From positions 466,832-530,831 of the forward strand of contig LUVW01000006.1 in assembly GCA_001661515.1 (NCBI GenBank): a DNA stretch of 64,000 nt. Direction: 5' to 3'. How positions within the stretch are numbered: the first letter of the stretch is position 1; every line of letters starts with the position of its first letter. The notes under the pieces were generated by a model. It was given only the letters and a program-made list of their open reading frames with translations. It did not search any database and was not told the origin of the DNA. Positions 11,801-20,545 of the stretch are shown in pieces. A program made the translations under genes and the position numbers. This stretch comes from Capniomyces stellatus (taxonomy: Eukaryota; Kickxellomycota; Harpellomycetes; Harpellales; Legeriomycetaceae).

Positions 11801-14800
11801 AGTAGTGGTGGTAGTGGTAGTAGTGGTAAAGTAGTGCAGTTTATGGAGTCGGTTCAAAGCGACTTGTCCGAGTTCTGGAGCATTCTTTATAGGTTTGCAG
11901 AGTCAGGTGGTGTCGGCAATAATGATGGTTTGGAGTTGATCCAGTACCTAAACAAACTCACTCCAATAACACAAATGGTGGCAAGAATAGGCACCAAAAC
12001 TAGCCAGAATGACGATGTTGAGATGCAGGATGCAGAGGTTGGGGGTGATGTCAGTGGTGGCGAGGCCAGCAGCGATGGGAAAAGACAGACTGTTGCTGGG
12101 AAAGAAGAAACAGGCAGCAATTCTGGCAGCAAGCTGAGAGTTGAGGCGGTGGTGAAGGAGCTAATCAGCCAATCAAGGGAATTGGGGTATGTGGAGTTTA
12201 AAAACAGAATGAAGGTGCTGGTTAGAATGATTTATCCAGCAAAGGGCAGCGGGTCGGCGATTGAGCAGATTCTGGTTGAGTATATGATTAGGGACCCAGG
12301 AACGGCGGTGGAGCTGATACTGGGACCTATAGTGGACAAGATGTGGACAAACACGATCAGCTACAACAGGAGAGAACCAATGTTTGTTGCAATCAGAACC
12401 ATTTTTAGGTATGGCGAAAAGGCTGAGGGTAGCAAGCTGGATAGAGATAAGGAGAAGGAAAAGGATAAAGAAAAGGAAAGAGAGAGAGATAGATATGAGG
12501 AGGGCGAGGGGGATGGTGATGGCAAGAGGACAAGGCAGAAATTACCAATAAACGTAATGATGGCAAACGTTCGGATTTTGTTGTTCCTGATGTCGTTGAG
12601 GTATGGAAAGAGCTATGGCCAGACGCCGCTTTACGCGTGGTTGACGGATTTGTTATCTTTGAGTTACAGCGTGGTGTTGGATTTGTTTGTGTCAAGTGTG
12701 GTGAATTTGGGGCTGTTTGGGCCAAAGCACAGCAGGGTTCGGCAGTACAATTTGTTTGATGTCGAGTATCCGCAGGAACCGAACTGGGCGGCCAAGCTGA
12801 ATGCGTTTGTTGGGTTGTGGCGAAAGGACGAGCGGGTGAACCGGCAGCTGAGTATGAGTTTCAGTGGGGTTTGGAGTTTGGTTTATTTGAATGGAACCGA
12901 AGTTCTGCCGCTGAACTTGGTGAAGGTGGCGCACTGCTTTGCATCGATGCCGCAGACGAGCAACTTGGCGCTAGCTGAAAGCGTGTTGGGAGGATCTGGG
13001 GCAAGTGTGGGGGTGAAGATGAGGGAGATGGCGGGTCAGCTGGTAGAGTTTGTGAAGCTGTGTTTTGAACAGGAAAAAACAACAGAAACACACAGATCAA
13101 TTGTCAACAACGTACTGAATCAACACCCAGCCCACAGTCAGCAGCCGGCAGCGTCTACTGGGGAGGGCGAGAGAAGCCACAACTCGTTGTTTACGCTAAT
13201 CAAAATACTGGTAAACTCGCAAGTTATCAACAAATCTGATTGGTTTATAACCCACTTTATGCCGCCAATAATCGAGAACATAATCGCTACCAACAAGGAC
13301 AAAAGCAAATCGAAAAACAAGAACAAGGACAAGAACAAAGGCAGTGCCAAAACAGCAAGTGAAAAATTACTGTTTGAGTTGGTTTCGAACTTGGAGTTTC
13401 TGTACTTGCTTGTGCCGTCAATCGAGGGTTTATCGAAGCCTTCAACCACAACCACAGCTGCAGCCACAACCGCAACTACTATAGAGTACATTCAACCATA
13501 TACATCAGAGTTTGTCCAAGACAGGTTTTTGGTCAGAGTGGATCCAGTCATGCGGCTGTTTGAAGCGTTTGAGTTTGTGTCGCCTAGCAACCAGGACCAC
13601 TTGTACAGCGAGATAGTTGTGCCTGCCATGTACAAGCTGGTGGATTTGATCATAGGGCTGGTTTCGGGTAATGACAGTGTCGGTAAACCAGCAAGACCCG
13701 ATAGCTTAGATTCTGGGTTAGGTGATGATTTAGCCCTAGCTGCGTTTTCAACAGAGTGCTCCACGTGGCTGGAAACTGTCAACAAGTCGCATATGACATA
13801 TACTCAACAACAACAACAAGTAGCGAAAGGTACAGGAGTTACTAGTAACAGTACGGTAACTGATCCCACAAAACCAACCAAACCCGATATAAATGTCTTT
13901 ACTGACCCAGAACCGCTGTTCAAGTATGTACTAAAGTCTATTCTGAACCTGGTTGCCACAACAACCTCACCAAAACTTGCGAGTATGTTGGTCGAATTGC
14001 TGGACTATACAGTTACAAGAATAGGGCTTGTGAGTTCTGCCAAAAGCATCTTTGAGAATGCTACCGAAAATACTACCGAAAGTACTGACGAAAATACTAC
14101 CGAAAATACCGTTGAAGGTGCTGGAATTGGATCTTTGGGGCTGTACAAGTTACTTATAAAGTCAATGTTTGAAGGTTTACAAAAAGACCCGATAAGCCAG
14201 ACCGAAAACAGACTGATTTTGGATCCCCAGTTTGGTATTGGGGTTGGTGGAATGTTGGCAAGTTTGGTTTTGAGGGTTTTGCGGTTAATTCAGCAGCAGC
14301 GGTCATTCAAAAACAACTGTACAGAAACAAATTCTGCAAGCTGTGCTAGTGAAGAGTTGGTTACCGAGGTTGCCGAGTTGTTTGAGGATATTGTGTGGGA
14401 TTTGTCTGAAAGAATAGAAATAGATCCACTATTCAGCGCATTTTCACATTCAAACACTGGTGGTATTGGCGGGAATGTTGTAGCCAAGGTTCTTACAGAG
14501 TACCCGATTTTACAGTCTATGATCTCGCTAATCACGCCTAAACAGTTCCAAGTACAAATGGGTTTGCCAAAAAAAGCGAATATTAGTGGTAGCGAAGGTA
14601 ATGGTGGTTTGGTTGGTTTGACCGAGTTTGCCAGTTTGATATTCAAATCAAACTATTTGATAGGCTTTGTGAATAGCATTGGTGGCCAGGATGGCAGCTA
14701 TAGTAACGCGAGCATGACGCAGAACACAAGCTCAGGAGAAAAAAAGCAGTCTGGATTTGCCACAAACAGTATTTCAGCCAACACAAAAGTTGCGCAATCT

Positions 14801-15430
14801 GTTGCATCAGCAATACTCGGGATGGCAAGACTGGTTTGTGTGTATCACAGGTTTATGGATGTGTTGGTGTCAATAGTAAGTACCAGGGTCAAGATCAGCA
14901 AACCAGTCAATTACACACAGTTTGTGTCTTTGTTCACAGGACTTATTGTGTGCGACCCCAAAGAATTAGGTGTTGAAAATAACGACACTGGACTTGAGAA
15001 CAGCAATGAGGCTGCGTTTATTGATTTGGTTGTTTATAGACTTGTTACTTCAAGACTGTTTATCAGTGCTGTTCTTACCCAGTTTTCAAACAATTGTAAA
15101 GGTCTTCAGCCCAAACCAGAATCAGAACCAGAAACCAATAATTTTGATAAATTTAATACTAAAAACACCTCAAACACACTACACTCCAGCGTACATGTTT
15201 TATACACCTTGTTCTGTTTTGGTGTTTATTTTGAATCAAAACTTTTCGCTACAGACAAAAACAACTGCAAATTGAGTGCTGCCACGGATCAAATCCTTCC
15301 AAGCCTCGAAACCGACCACGCAACTGGTTCTTTGTGCTCTAGCCATACCACACCCGTTTTTGACACTTTTTATTCTGGTTATACCTTTGATGTTTGGAAA
15401 ACCTTTGATTTCTCCTCTTACTTTGTATAA
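8900..15430 (+). CDS. very large (2176 aa) uncharacterised, largely helical protein
   Basis: Single uninterrupted frame. It is open four codons further upstream, but the first ATG is at 8900 (product MSNVQALLDGL). I do not recognise the family. The sequence alternates hydrophobic helical stretches with disordered linkers: a Ser/Gly repeat (GGSSGGSSGG, bases 11769-11826), a charged K/E/D/R tract near 12440-12500, a KNK/KDK tract near 13300-13340 and a Thr/Ala tract near 13445-13480. No catalytic motif, signal peptide or membrane segment is evident. Helical-repeat scaffolds such as Mediator tail subunits or HEAT-type proteins have this general look, but that is speculation. The coding strand is strongly G-rich, so the opposite strand has long Pro/Ser-rich shadow frames that are not genes. 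Confidence 0.85.
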   Translation: MSNVQALLDGLKYLLEQENPPSPDHLQMVIHNTPRAEITSALVVAVMCWQTATFKTLLNLLLVPHLERKADLVVGKEQQGYPRRYLTRVFFNMLLEQIKTLTPTQLCVDGWLANVGLSIEASLMMGNAVLQRVTENRGIVGKKMEGGRGRAEADGGGDMENGELKGDFELAGTGGLTIGDWESMSSLAEYIFYVLAPTVGTLSSIWQDEGEEVVEQGEEEAESRDKKGGTPISSVLLRLVEMYREWSNIMRHSCMQIGGQIYQRIPAVIKGEDNEGFSWGIPALPVTVAVNLLRNYLVRKMFLRPRQRLAEIRERSSEKSGFDAEWESRVLGIEGEMEQTEVEILSELVGRDTSLVYGAIISNFKLLKMYNLWEMDGENVKREYDEIRKEIEDQVKNEFASVAGVSVGAGMGSGVGDGGEMVGDGSRSKSWMMWKREVEQLMEIRQASDGLAPILRYEKRVFAGAMNMQELLASVKSMQEYLNSTRMFSKHWGYFAPGTAEAVGQEGGSSVEDNSVGEYVVTDVVEVMVVKSLLSRLEVGGVSEEEVVGLFKGVGKKSKQSTGGGGNAMDGNVMIPGLQSKAVLVVDKREAKIKGGVFMLSQLVSSIVDLYSPHVDMRFRPYVQGDEDCGNDGSNSESKRIRLDYAVGGGVGKAVDDKEESLRMLYLEWDILFREFAGVGNVMKQTRTGRLQNRETRWLHGILELEKLRAQKDKIPNLWAAILRWIDNWIVKIGEFNGLGVKSTMKRIIEQIEQTEPEVMDRIKREWYVLQPEIGLEAKAGGVDVDIKGYSVMLGIYGCGRRLVGENDLEFLENWEKSMSFGGAGRYAVGHYMYTRLGGYYEEFKKEAKLDIMDRRILNELVKLQKVVSGLVNGNEDISGSVVQPNSKLAETFADSVRLMKSSVGRVYLIRSIGDVGKDSQVEAERLEFVGGVIFKYSSKLPTILAEFCKYIGHVEDGGSSGGSSGGSSGGSGSSGKVVQFMESVQSDLSEFWSILYRFAESGGVGNNDGLELIQYLNKLTPITQMVARIGTKTSQNDDVEMQDAEVGGDVSGGEASSDGKRQTVAGKEETGSNSGSKLRVEAVVKELISQSRELGYVEFKNRMKVLVRMIYPAKGSGSAIEQILVEYMIRDPGTAVELILGPIVDKMWTNTISYNRREPMFVAIRTIFRYGEKAEGSKLDRDKEKEKDKEKERERDRYEEGEGDGDGKRTRQKLPINVMMANVRILLFLMSLRYGKSYGQTPLYAWLTDLLSLSYSVVLDLFVSSVVNLGLFGPKHSRVRQYNLFDVEYPQEPNWAAKLNAFVGLWRKDERVNRQLSMSFSGVWSLVYLNGTEVLPLNLVKVAHCFASMPQTSNLALAESVLGGSGASVGVKMREMAGQLVEFVKLCFEQEKTTETHRSIVNNVLNQHPAHSQQPAASTGEGERSHNSLFTLIKILVNSQVINKSDWFITHFMPPIIENIIATNKDKSKSKNKNKDKNKGSAKTASEKLLFELVSNLEFLYLLVPSIEGLSKPSTTTTAAATTATTIEYIQPYTSEFVQDRFLVRVDPVMRLFEAFEFVSPSNQDHLYSEIVVPAMYKLVDLIIGLVSGNDSVGKPARPDSLDSGLGDDLALAAFSTECSTWLETVNKSHMTYTQQQQQVAKGTGVTSNSTVTDPTKPTKPDINVFTDPEPLFKYVLKSILNLVATTTSPKLASMLVELLDYTVTRIGLVSSAKSIFENATENTTESTDENTTENTVEGAGIGSLGLYKLLIKSMFEGLQKDPISQTENRLILDPQFGIGVGGMLASLVLRVLRLIQQQRSFKNNCTETNSASCASEELVTEVAELFEDIVWDLSERIEIDPLFSAFSHSNTGGIGGNVVAKVLTEYPILQSMISLITPKQFQVQMGLPKKANISGSEGNGGLVGLTEFASLIFKSNYLIGFVNSIGGQDGSYSNASMTQNTSSGEKKQSGFATNSISANTKVAQSVASAILGMARLVCVYHRFMDVLVSIVSTRVKISKPVNYTQFVSLFTGLIVCDPKELGVENNDTGLENSNEAAFIDLVVYRLVTSRLFISAVLTQFSNNCKGLQPKPESEPETNNFDKFNTKNTSNTLHSSVHVLYTLFCFGVYFESKLFATDKNNCKLSAATDQILPSLETDHATGSLCSSHTTPVFDTFYSGYTFDVWKTFDFSSYFV

Positions 15431-15843
15431 CCCCTTCTTTCTCACTTTTCCATCCTACTAAATACGCTTGCATAAACATACTTGCTTTTGTTTTATATTT
15501 ACTCTTACACATAAACCACACACATCAACTAATTTAAAACAGTTGATCATTCACTTGTTGGATGTCGGTAATCATTTCAGGCAAGTTTGAAACGGGTTCG
15601 TTGTTTAATCTGCTTATAGTGAACGTACACATTCATTGGTGCATATGAAGTAAGAAACAAGCGGAAAATAGTAAATAAATTTCTCTGCGACATATCCAGC
15701 AAAAAAAGAATAAAACAAGGTCATAGTACTGAGACCACAGCATGAATATGGTAAAAGTCCAGAGCCAAATAAACAGAATTACTCCAGTTTACCAAAGAGC
15801 AGAAACAAATAACACAAAGGAATCCAGGATGCAAGGATGAAAA
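15431..15843. other. intergenic, possible 5' extension of retroelement relic
   Basis: Pyrimidine-rich 3' flank of the large gene, then sequence leading into the retrotransposon remnant. No intact frame is present. Short broken frames before 15844 could be more endonuclease-domain debris but are not clear enough to call. Confidence 0.4.
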
Positions 15844-16762
15844 ATGGGAAACATACCAGACCACATATTTTACTATGGGGTAAATAGTAAACTCAACAAG
15901 TCTAAATTGCTCAAAGATGTGGTGATGTTAGACCTCATGCCAATCATTAGCAACTGGCTGCTTGGAAGGTTTGACAGACCACCCAAAAAAACAAAGTTAA
16001 ATGTACTAAATATACAGGAAAACAATGAGAGAATCGTATCAGACAACAGATTCCAAGTATTATTGGATCAACCCAGCAATATAAATATAGACGTAAAGTT
16101 TCTGTTAGACAAGTTATGGGATTCAGCAGAACAACCGAAAGCGGTAGATAAAGGTGGAAACTCCTTTAAATTCAAAATATGCGAATAAACAGGTAAATAT
16201 ATTAAAAAAGGTTAAACCTGTTCAAGCAATCAAGAAAATCAGTGAAAAAAGAAAAAAGTAGAAATAATATAGTAGAAAAATAGAAAGAATAACGGAAAAT
16301 TCAGAAAAAACAGAGACACTAATGGATAAGTACAACAGGGCGAAGAGTGAGACCACAATACAAATAGTTGAAGAAAGACCTAAAAGGAAGAATAATAGAA
16401 AAGATAAGAGAGGCAGGCCAACCGTTTGCAAGCAACAACATCATGGAGTACTGAGCATGGATCAAAAGATATTCTGGAAGGATAGACAAATCTGTAGTCG
16501 ACGTACCAGTTCTAAAGGAAGAGGGAAAAAAATATCATAGACCAAAAGGAAAAGTTGGGAGTCTGGGCAGACCATTTTGGAGACCTAGCCAAAGACACGT
16601 CAGGAAACAGCAGGAGCCCTGAAAAACATGAGAAATGTAGGAAAAGTGATAAAGAGCACTATACAGAATGCGACGAGCCAGTTGGATAGAAAGAAGTTAC
16701 AGTTTTTATGAACCAAAGTCATCAAGGCGTGGTCGTTCCTAGTTGGACGAGAGGGAACATGA
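15844..16762 (+). mobile_element. decayed non-LTR (LINE-type) retrotransposon fragment, internally deleted
   Basis: Three pieces follow in element order but in shifting frames. (1) 15844-16188 reads like the end of an endonuclease domain and the linker after it (LMPIISNW, then PPKKTKLNVLNIQENNERIV). (2) 16200-16680 has a basic linker (NRAKSETT, KRKNNRKDK) and the start of a reverse-transcriptase region (WADHFGDLAKDTSGNSRS; EEGKKYHRPKGK in another frame). (3) 16700-16762 resembles an element C-terminus (KVIKAWSFLVGREGT, then stop). The RT core between pieces 2 and 3 is missing. Frame changes and stops show it is dead. The family call rests on recognising these phrases, not on a search. It lies directly upstream of a protease cassette. 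Confidence 0.5.
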
Positions 16763-17336
16763 TAATTATTTTCTTCACTTTGTTTGCTCTGTTCACTTTG
16801 GAATAACTTTGTAAACTTGTAGTCGAACTTTGATATACGCTATCATTTAGTCACGTTTACTTGACGATACATGTTTGTTTTTTTCTTACCAACTATACAT
16901 ACATAAAAACTCTGGTCCAGAACCTAGTCCAATTTGCTTATCGTATTATTGTCCCAGCACGGTTAGCTATACGTGCCGTAATGTTGATCAATCTGCCAAT
17001 TTACAAGAAAATGGAAAAGCCAAATTAGAAAAACAATGACAATAATGCTTTTCTAGTCCCACCTTATGACTTCATAGAAATGGCAGTGCAAAGAGAAGAG
17101 GTTTTTTTACTCGTCTACAAACCCGTATTTATTTGTGCAATTTTCTTGGTTTGTACATGTTGCTGTGATTAAATTCTACTTGACAATTTCAATAATAATA
17201 GTAAAAATTATATTCGGCTTATATTTATTTGATTTTATAACACCGAGTCAAAGTATTGATACTCTACTGAACTCTGGGAGGTTTTTCCATGCACCAGTTA
17301 CAGCTTTATTTTTATGCACTCAACCAGAAGTTGTGC
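16763..17336. other. intergenic between retroelement relic and protease cassette
   Basis: AT-rich, no gene recognised. Similarity to the other protease upstream blocks begins only at about 17337, so this copy has a shorter shared upstream region than the copies at 1 and 37625. Confidence 0.5.
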
Positions 17337-17832
17337 ATGCTTGCTTTCTTATTTTCTATATCCTTATTTTGCTTTTCTAAACACAAACAATGGTTGGCGA
17401 AAACAAAGTAGCTGTTCATAAACAACGATGTGGTATTTATGATGCCACATATACCAATAATATTGATGCTGACAAGTATAAATATAAGCTAAAACCCACT
17501 ACAAACCACTTCAGACCACTTCAGAGTATGGATACTCATGACAAACTACTAAAGAGTATGAATACATACCACAATATACCACAATATACCACAATATACC
17601 ACAATATACCACAAACCGCAAACCACAAACAAATATGATACAAAACTTTGGCCTTCGCTTTCTGCTTTTCCCATCTCAGTTGTGGTATAAATAGAGCAAG
17701 GTTGGGCCAGCTCATTTGATTCCTCATATTCATCCGGAATAAATAGCAATCAAATAAACATCCAAAACCAAAACCAAAACCAAAACCAAAACCAAAACCA
17801 AAACCAAAACCAAAACCAAATTTTTTGCAACA
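17337..17832 (+). promoter_or_regulatory. protease upstream cassette, copy 2
   Basis: Matches copy 1 in reverse complement over almost its full length. Order: CCACTTCAGA direct repeat, four ACAATATACC 10-mers (17571-17610), TATAAATAG at 17686-17694, then the CCAAAA tract and ATG. Relative to the other copies it lacks a short segment (about 13 bases, AAATATCTAAACC) just before the hexamer tract and has one hexamer fewer. Confidence 0.75.
17762..17820 (+). repeat. (CCAAAA)n tract before the protease ATG, copy 2
   Basis: Nine full hexamers plus CCAAA, ending 12 bases before the ATG at 17833. Confidence 0.9.
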
Positions 17833-19455
17833 ATGAAGATCGGCTCAACTTTTATCCTGACCAACCTGGCACTGGCCGCAAGCTATGTCACCGAGAATGA
17901 CCACGGGACTGCATCCAACAACGGTCCATCCCTTGATGTTGGTTCTGAGTCTGTGGTGGACCTGAACGATGTGGGCACAGACACGGACTATAATGATGGA
18001 TCTGGCCGCGTGTACAAACGGCTGGTTGGCGGCAGAAAAATTGACATTTCAGAACTGCCATACATGGTTTTTATTTATATCAAAACCAGAAAGTTAAACT
18101 ACCATGACGAGAGTTTATGTGGCGGGTCATTGGTGGCAGGAGGGTACATTCTTACATCTGCCCACTGCTTTGATAGGGAACGTTCAGATTTGACAAAGTA
18201 TGAAATCAAAATATCAATGGGTTCTGTGCAGCAATATAGTAAGGGACCTAACCAATATAACATCAGTAGTGTTATCAGACACCCCAGTTACAAAACTGTT
18301 TATGATGGCAATGACATTGCGCTGTTGAAGATTAAAGGCGAAGAGTACAAGAAACTGAACATAGAACCAGCCAAAATATATGGTGCTAGTATCGAATATC
18401 CAACCAAGGCAAGTGTTGCTGGTTGGGGAGAAACCAATTTGTTTGGTCCAAAAATAAATGCTAGCGAACTGGAATCAATAGATGTTGAGCTGCTTGATAC
18501 GCAGACTATATCGAGCTATTCCAATTGTAATATAAACAGAAACCCCAATGTATTGTACTACTACAGCGAAGATAGTAGAACGGTGCACTTTGGAGACATT
18601 GGGGGGGCAGTTTATTTACCTGGTAATAGAAACGCGATTGTTGGAATATTATCATATGGCGATAGCTGCAAAGTTAAAAGTTCATTTAAAGGTCTGAGTC
18701 CTAGTGGCGTGGTCGAGGACAATCGTAATGTAAAAGCTAATACAAGGGCGATAAACTATGTGGAATGGATCCAGCAGACCATTGATGTTGATTTAGAAGA
18801 TTTGGTTGATGATGTTGGTAGCTACAAGTTGTGGAAAGATGATACCGATAAGCGCGAAATGGAAAAGGGCATACTTGATAAGCTGAGCAAGTACTTTGAA
18901 GTTTTGAAGGGCGCGATACGTTCTGATGTTGCTAACAAGTACAAACCGCTATTTTTGAAAAAGGCGGATTTGATAGCAACGTATTTGGTGACAGCTTTGA
19001 ATAAACTTGGCCCAAGTCCAGGCCAAAGTGACATTGAAAAGTTGAAAAGTGAAAGAGAGACTTATAAAAGTTATTTCATAGACCAAATGAATTCCGATGG
19101 TCTCTCTAAAAAACTAAACAGCATAAAACAGAAATGTGGAGTGAAAATTAATAGAAATTTTAATAAGGCTAGAGTCAATGACCTGAAGATATTGATGAGT
19201 TTAGCTGAAGGCAAAGTGTTGGACTTGGACAGTATGAAAATTTTTGTGGAAAGCAAGTACAAAGATCTCAAAGCCAAATTGCACAAAGAAATGACAGCCA
19301 TTGTTGATGATAACAAAAGAATATTGCTAGAACTGACAGATCAAGAGTTTAAGGGCAGCTTAGATGCTGTTTTGAATAGAATAGCAAATGATTCCGGTAA
19401 AAGCGATTTAGCAAAAAAACTTAATAACATAATGATGCCAGGACTCAAGAAGTAA
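17833..19455 (+). CDS. secreted S1-family protease homologue lacking the catalytic serine
   Basis: 540 residues, single exon. Signal peptide about 1-17, acidic propeptide to the Kex2-like KR site (62-63), then LVGG. His111 (LTSAHCF) and Asp161 (GNDIALLKI) of the triad are present, but the nucleophile motif, normally GDSGG, reads GDIGGA with Ile256. The position equivalent to trypsin Asp189 is Thr, and the Cys usually at 191 is absent. About residues 315-540 form a Lys-rich, predicted helical tail of unknown function, not found in ordinary trypsins. The frame is otherwise intact and secretion signals are kept, so this looks like a maintained pseudoprotease or a very young loss. A base-calling error would need two substitutions (TCT to ATT). 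Confidence 0.9.
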   Translation: MKIGSTFILTNLALAASYVTENDHGTASNNGPSLDVGSESVVDLNDVGTDTDYNDGSGRVYKRLVGGRKIDISELPYMVFIYIKTRKLNYHDESLCGGSLVAGGYILTSAHCFDRERSDLTKYEIKISMGSVQQYSKGPNQYNISSVIRHPSYKTVYDGNDIALLKIKGEEYKKLNIEPAKIYGASIEYPTKASVAGWGETNLFGPKINASELESIDVELLDTQTISSYSNCNINRNPNVLYYYSEDSRTVHFGDIGGAVYLPGNRNAIVGILSYGDSCKVKSSFKGLSPSGVVEDNRNVKANTRAINYVEWIQQTIDVDLEDLVDDVGSYKLWKDDTDKREMEKGILDKLSKYFEVLKGAIRSDVANKYKPLFLKKADLIATYLVTALNKLGPSPGQSDIEKLKSERETYKSYFIDQMNSDGLSKKLNSIKQKCGVKINRNFNKARVNDLKILMSLAEGKVLDLDSMKIFVESKYKDLKAKLHKEMTAIVDDNKRILLELTDQEFKGSLDAVLNRIANDSGKSDLAKKLNNIMMPGLKK

Positions 19456-19502
19456 ACACGGCATCTACTTTGTCACGCTTTGTTTTTACTTTATTTTTTT
19501 TT

Positions 19503-19548
19503 TTGATTTATGTGGTTTATTGACAATAAAATCGACACAACAAAACAT
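19503..19548 (+). repeat. dispersed 46-bp repeat, copy A
   Basis: It begins TTGATTTATGTGGTTTATTG and matches 52007-52054 with one 2-base indel and a handful of mismatches. Copy A lies in the probable 3' UTR of the 17833 protease. Confidence 0.7.
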
Positions 19549-19796
19549 CGCTTTGTTTATTTATCAAATTACACAAAACAAGATATTTTAAAGTTAAAAA
19601 AAGTTTATTAGACTAATAAAAAGTTTAATAATGTAGATCTAAAAGTAAAAAGTTACTATTTTCAGTTAAAATACAGTCAACAAATAAATATAAAAAAAAA
19701 TCGACTAAAAGAACCCATAGCGAGTGAAAGGAAGAAAAAGAAAACAAAAATCTAACACTAAAACAAAAGTGGAAACCAGAATGTTTAAAGTCAAAG

Positions 19797-19925
19797 ATGG
19801 TTATGCTTATAACTAGACTATGGATCCAAGTTCTCTAGAGTTGGTCGCAGTAGAACTTAGAAAGTCGGCTAGTTTGAAATGACAAGCGGTCGTACCTAGT
19901 TATCGGGTCTGGACATGGTTAATTA
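19797..19925 (+). mobile_element. 3' end relic of a non-LTR retrotransposon
   Basis: One frame reads SSLELVAVELRKSASLK. After a one-base shift it continues as KRSYLVIGSGHG and a stop, resembling the conserved C-terminal end of LINE-type polyproteins and paralleling the KAWSFLVGREGT end at 16762. Only the tail is left. 5'-truncated copies are typical of this element class. Recognised by eye only. Confidence 0.45.
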
Positions 19926-20545
19926 TCTCGTTCGTGTTAATTTTGATTTTTAGTTTTCGCGTTCATAACAACCCAGGTAAAATCACCCTGAAGAGAAGAA
20001 AAAAAAGTAGAGAATTGATGCTGATGGAGGCAGAAGATACCTAATGGGAGATCCTTTAGAATGATTTGGAGTATAGATTTGCGTTCGTGTATTCGGCAGG
20101 AAAATAGAGAGAGAAATGTGTAGAGCTGAATTGAATATGCCGAGTAGATGAATGAAGATTTAAAGAGATGAAAATGATGTTTGGTTTTGTTTGAAGTAGA
20201 ATGGAGTATGGTATATCAAAAAGAAACAAAAATGATATCACACCGGATGTAGCGTTAAAAGATTCAGATTGGCAGTACTTTGTAGGATGGAGTTGAAAGT
20301 AATGGATTGTCTTGAATCAAGTAGTTGTATACATGGAGTGAGGAAAGGAGAAGAGAAAAAAAGTAAAGAGTAGGTCGTGGTATGAATATTACATGGTTGA
20401 TGTAAAGAAATAATAAAAACAGAATGTGTATGATGAGGTTAGCGATGATAAGGATTAGTTAGTTAAGAAATGCGATTTCTTTTTCTTTCATTTTTTTTGG
20501 GAGGGTGAGGAGGGAAGGTGGGAGGGGATGGGAGAAATAATAAGA

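Larger units (their letters stand above)
19456..20545. other. intergenic with retroelement tail relic
   Basis: 3' flank of the protease gene, with a T-run and a 46-bp stretch (19503-19548) that recurs near 52 kb. The retrotransposon-like tail at 19797-19925 follows, then A/G-rich DNA. No intact gene seen. Confidence 0.5.

Noticed and set aside
17390..17638. 82-codon open frame (MVGENKVAVHKQRC...) repeated identically in two protease upstream blocks
   Set aside because: It lies within the promoter cassette and spans the tandem repeats. The third copy changes mainly amino-acid-altering bases and alters the end of the frame. It is conserved as DNA, not as protein.
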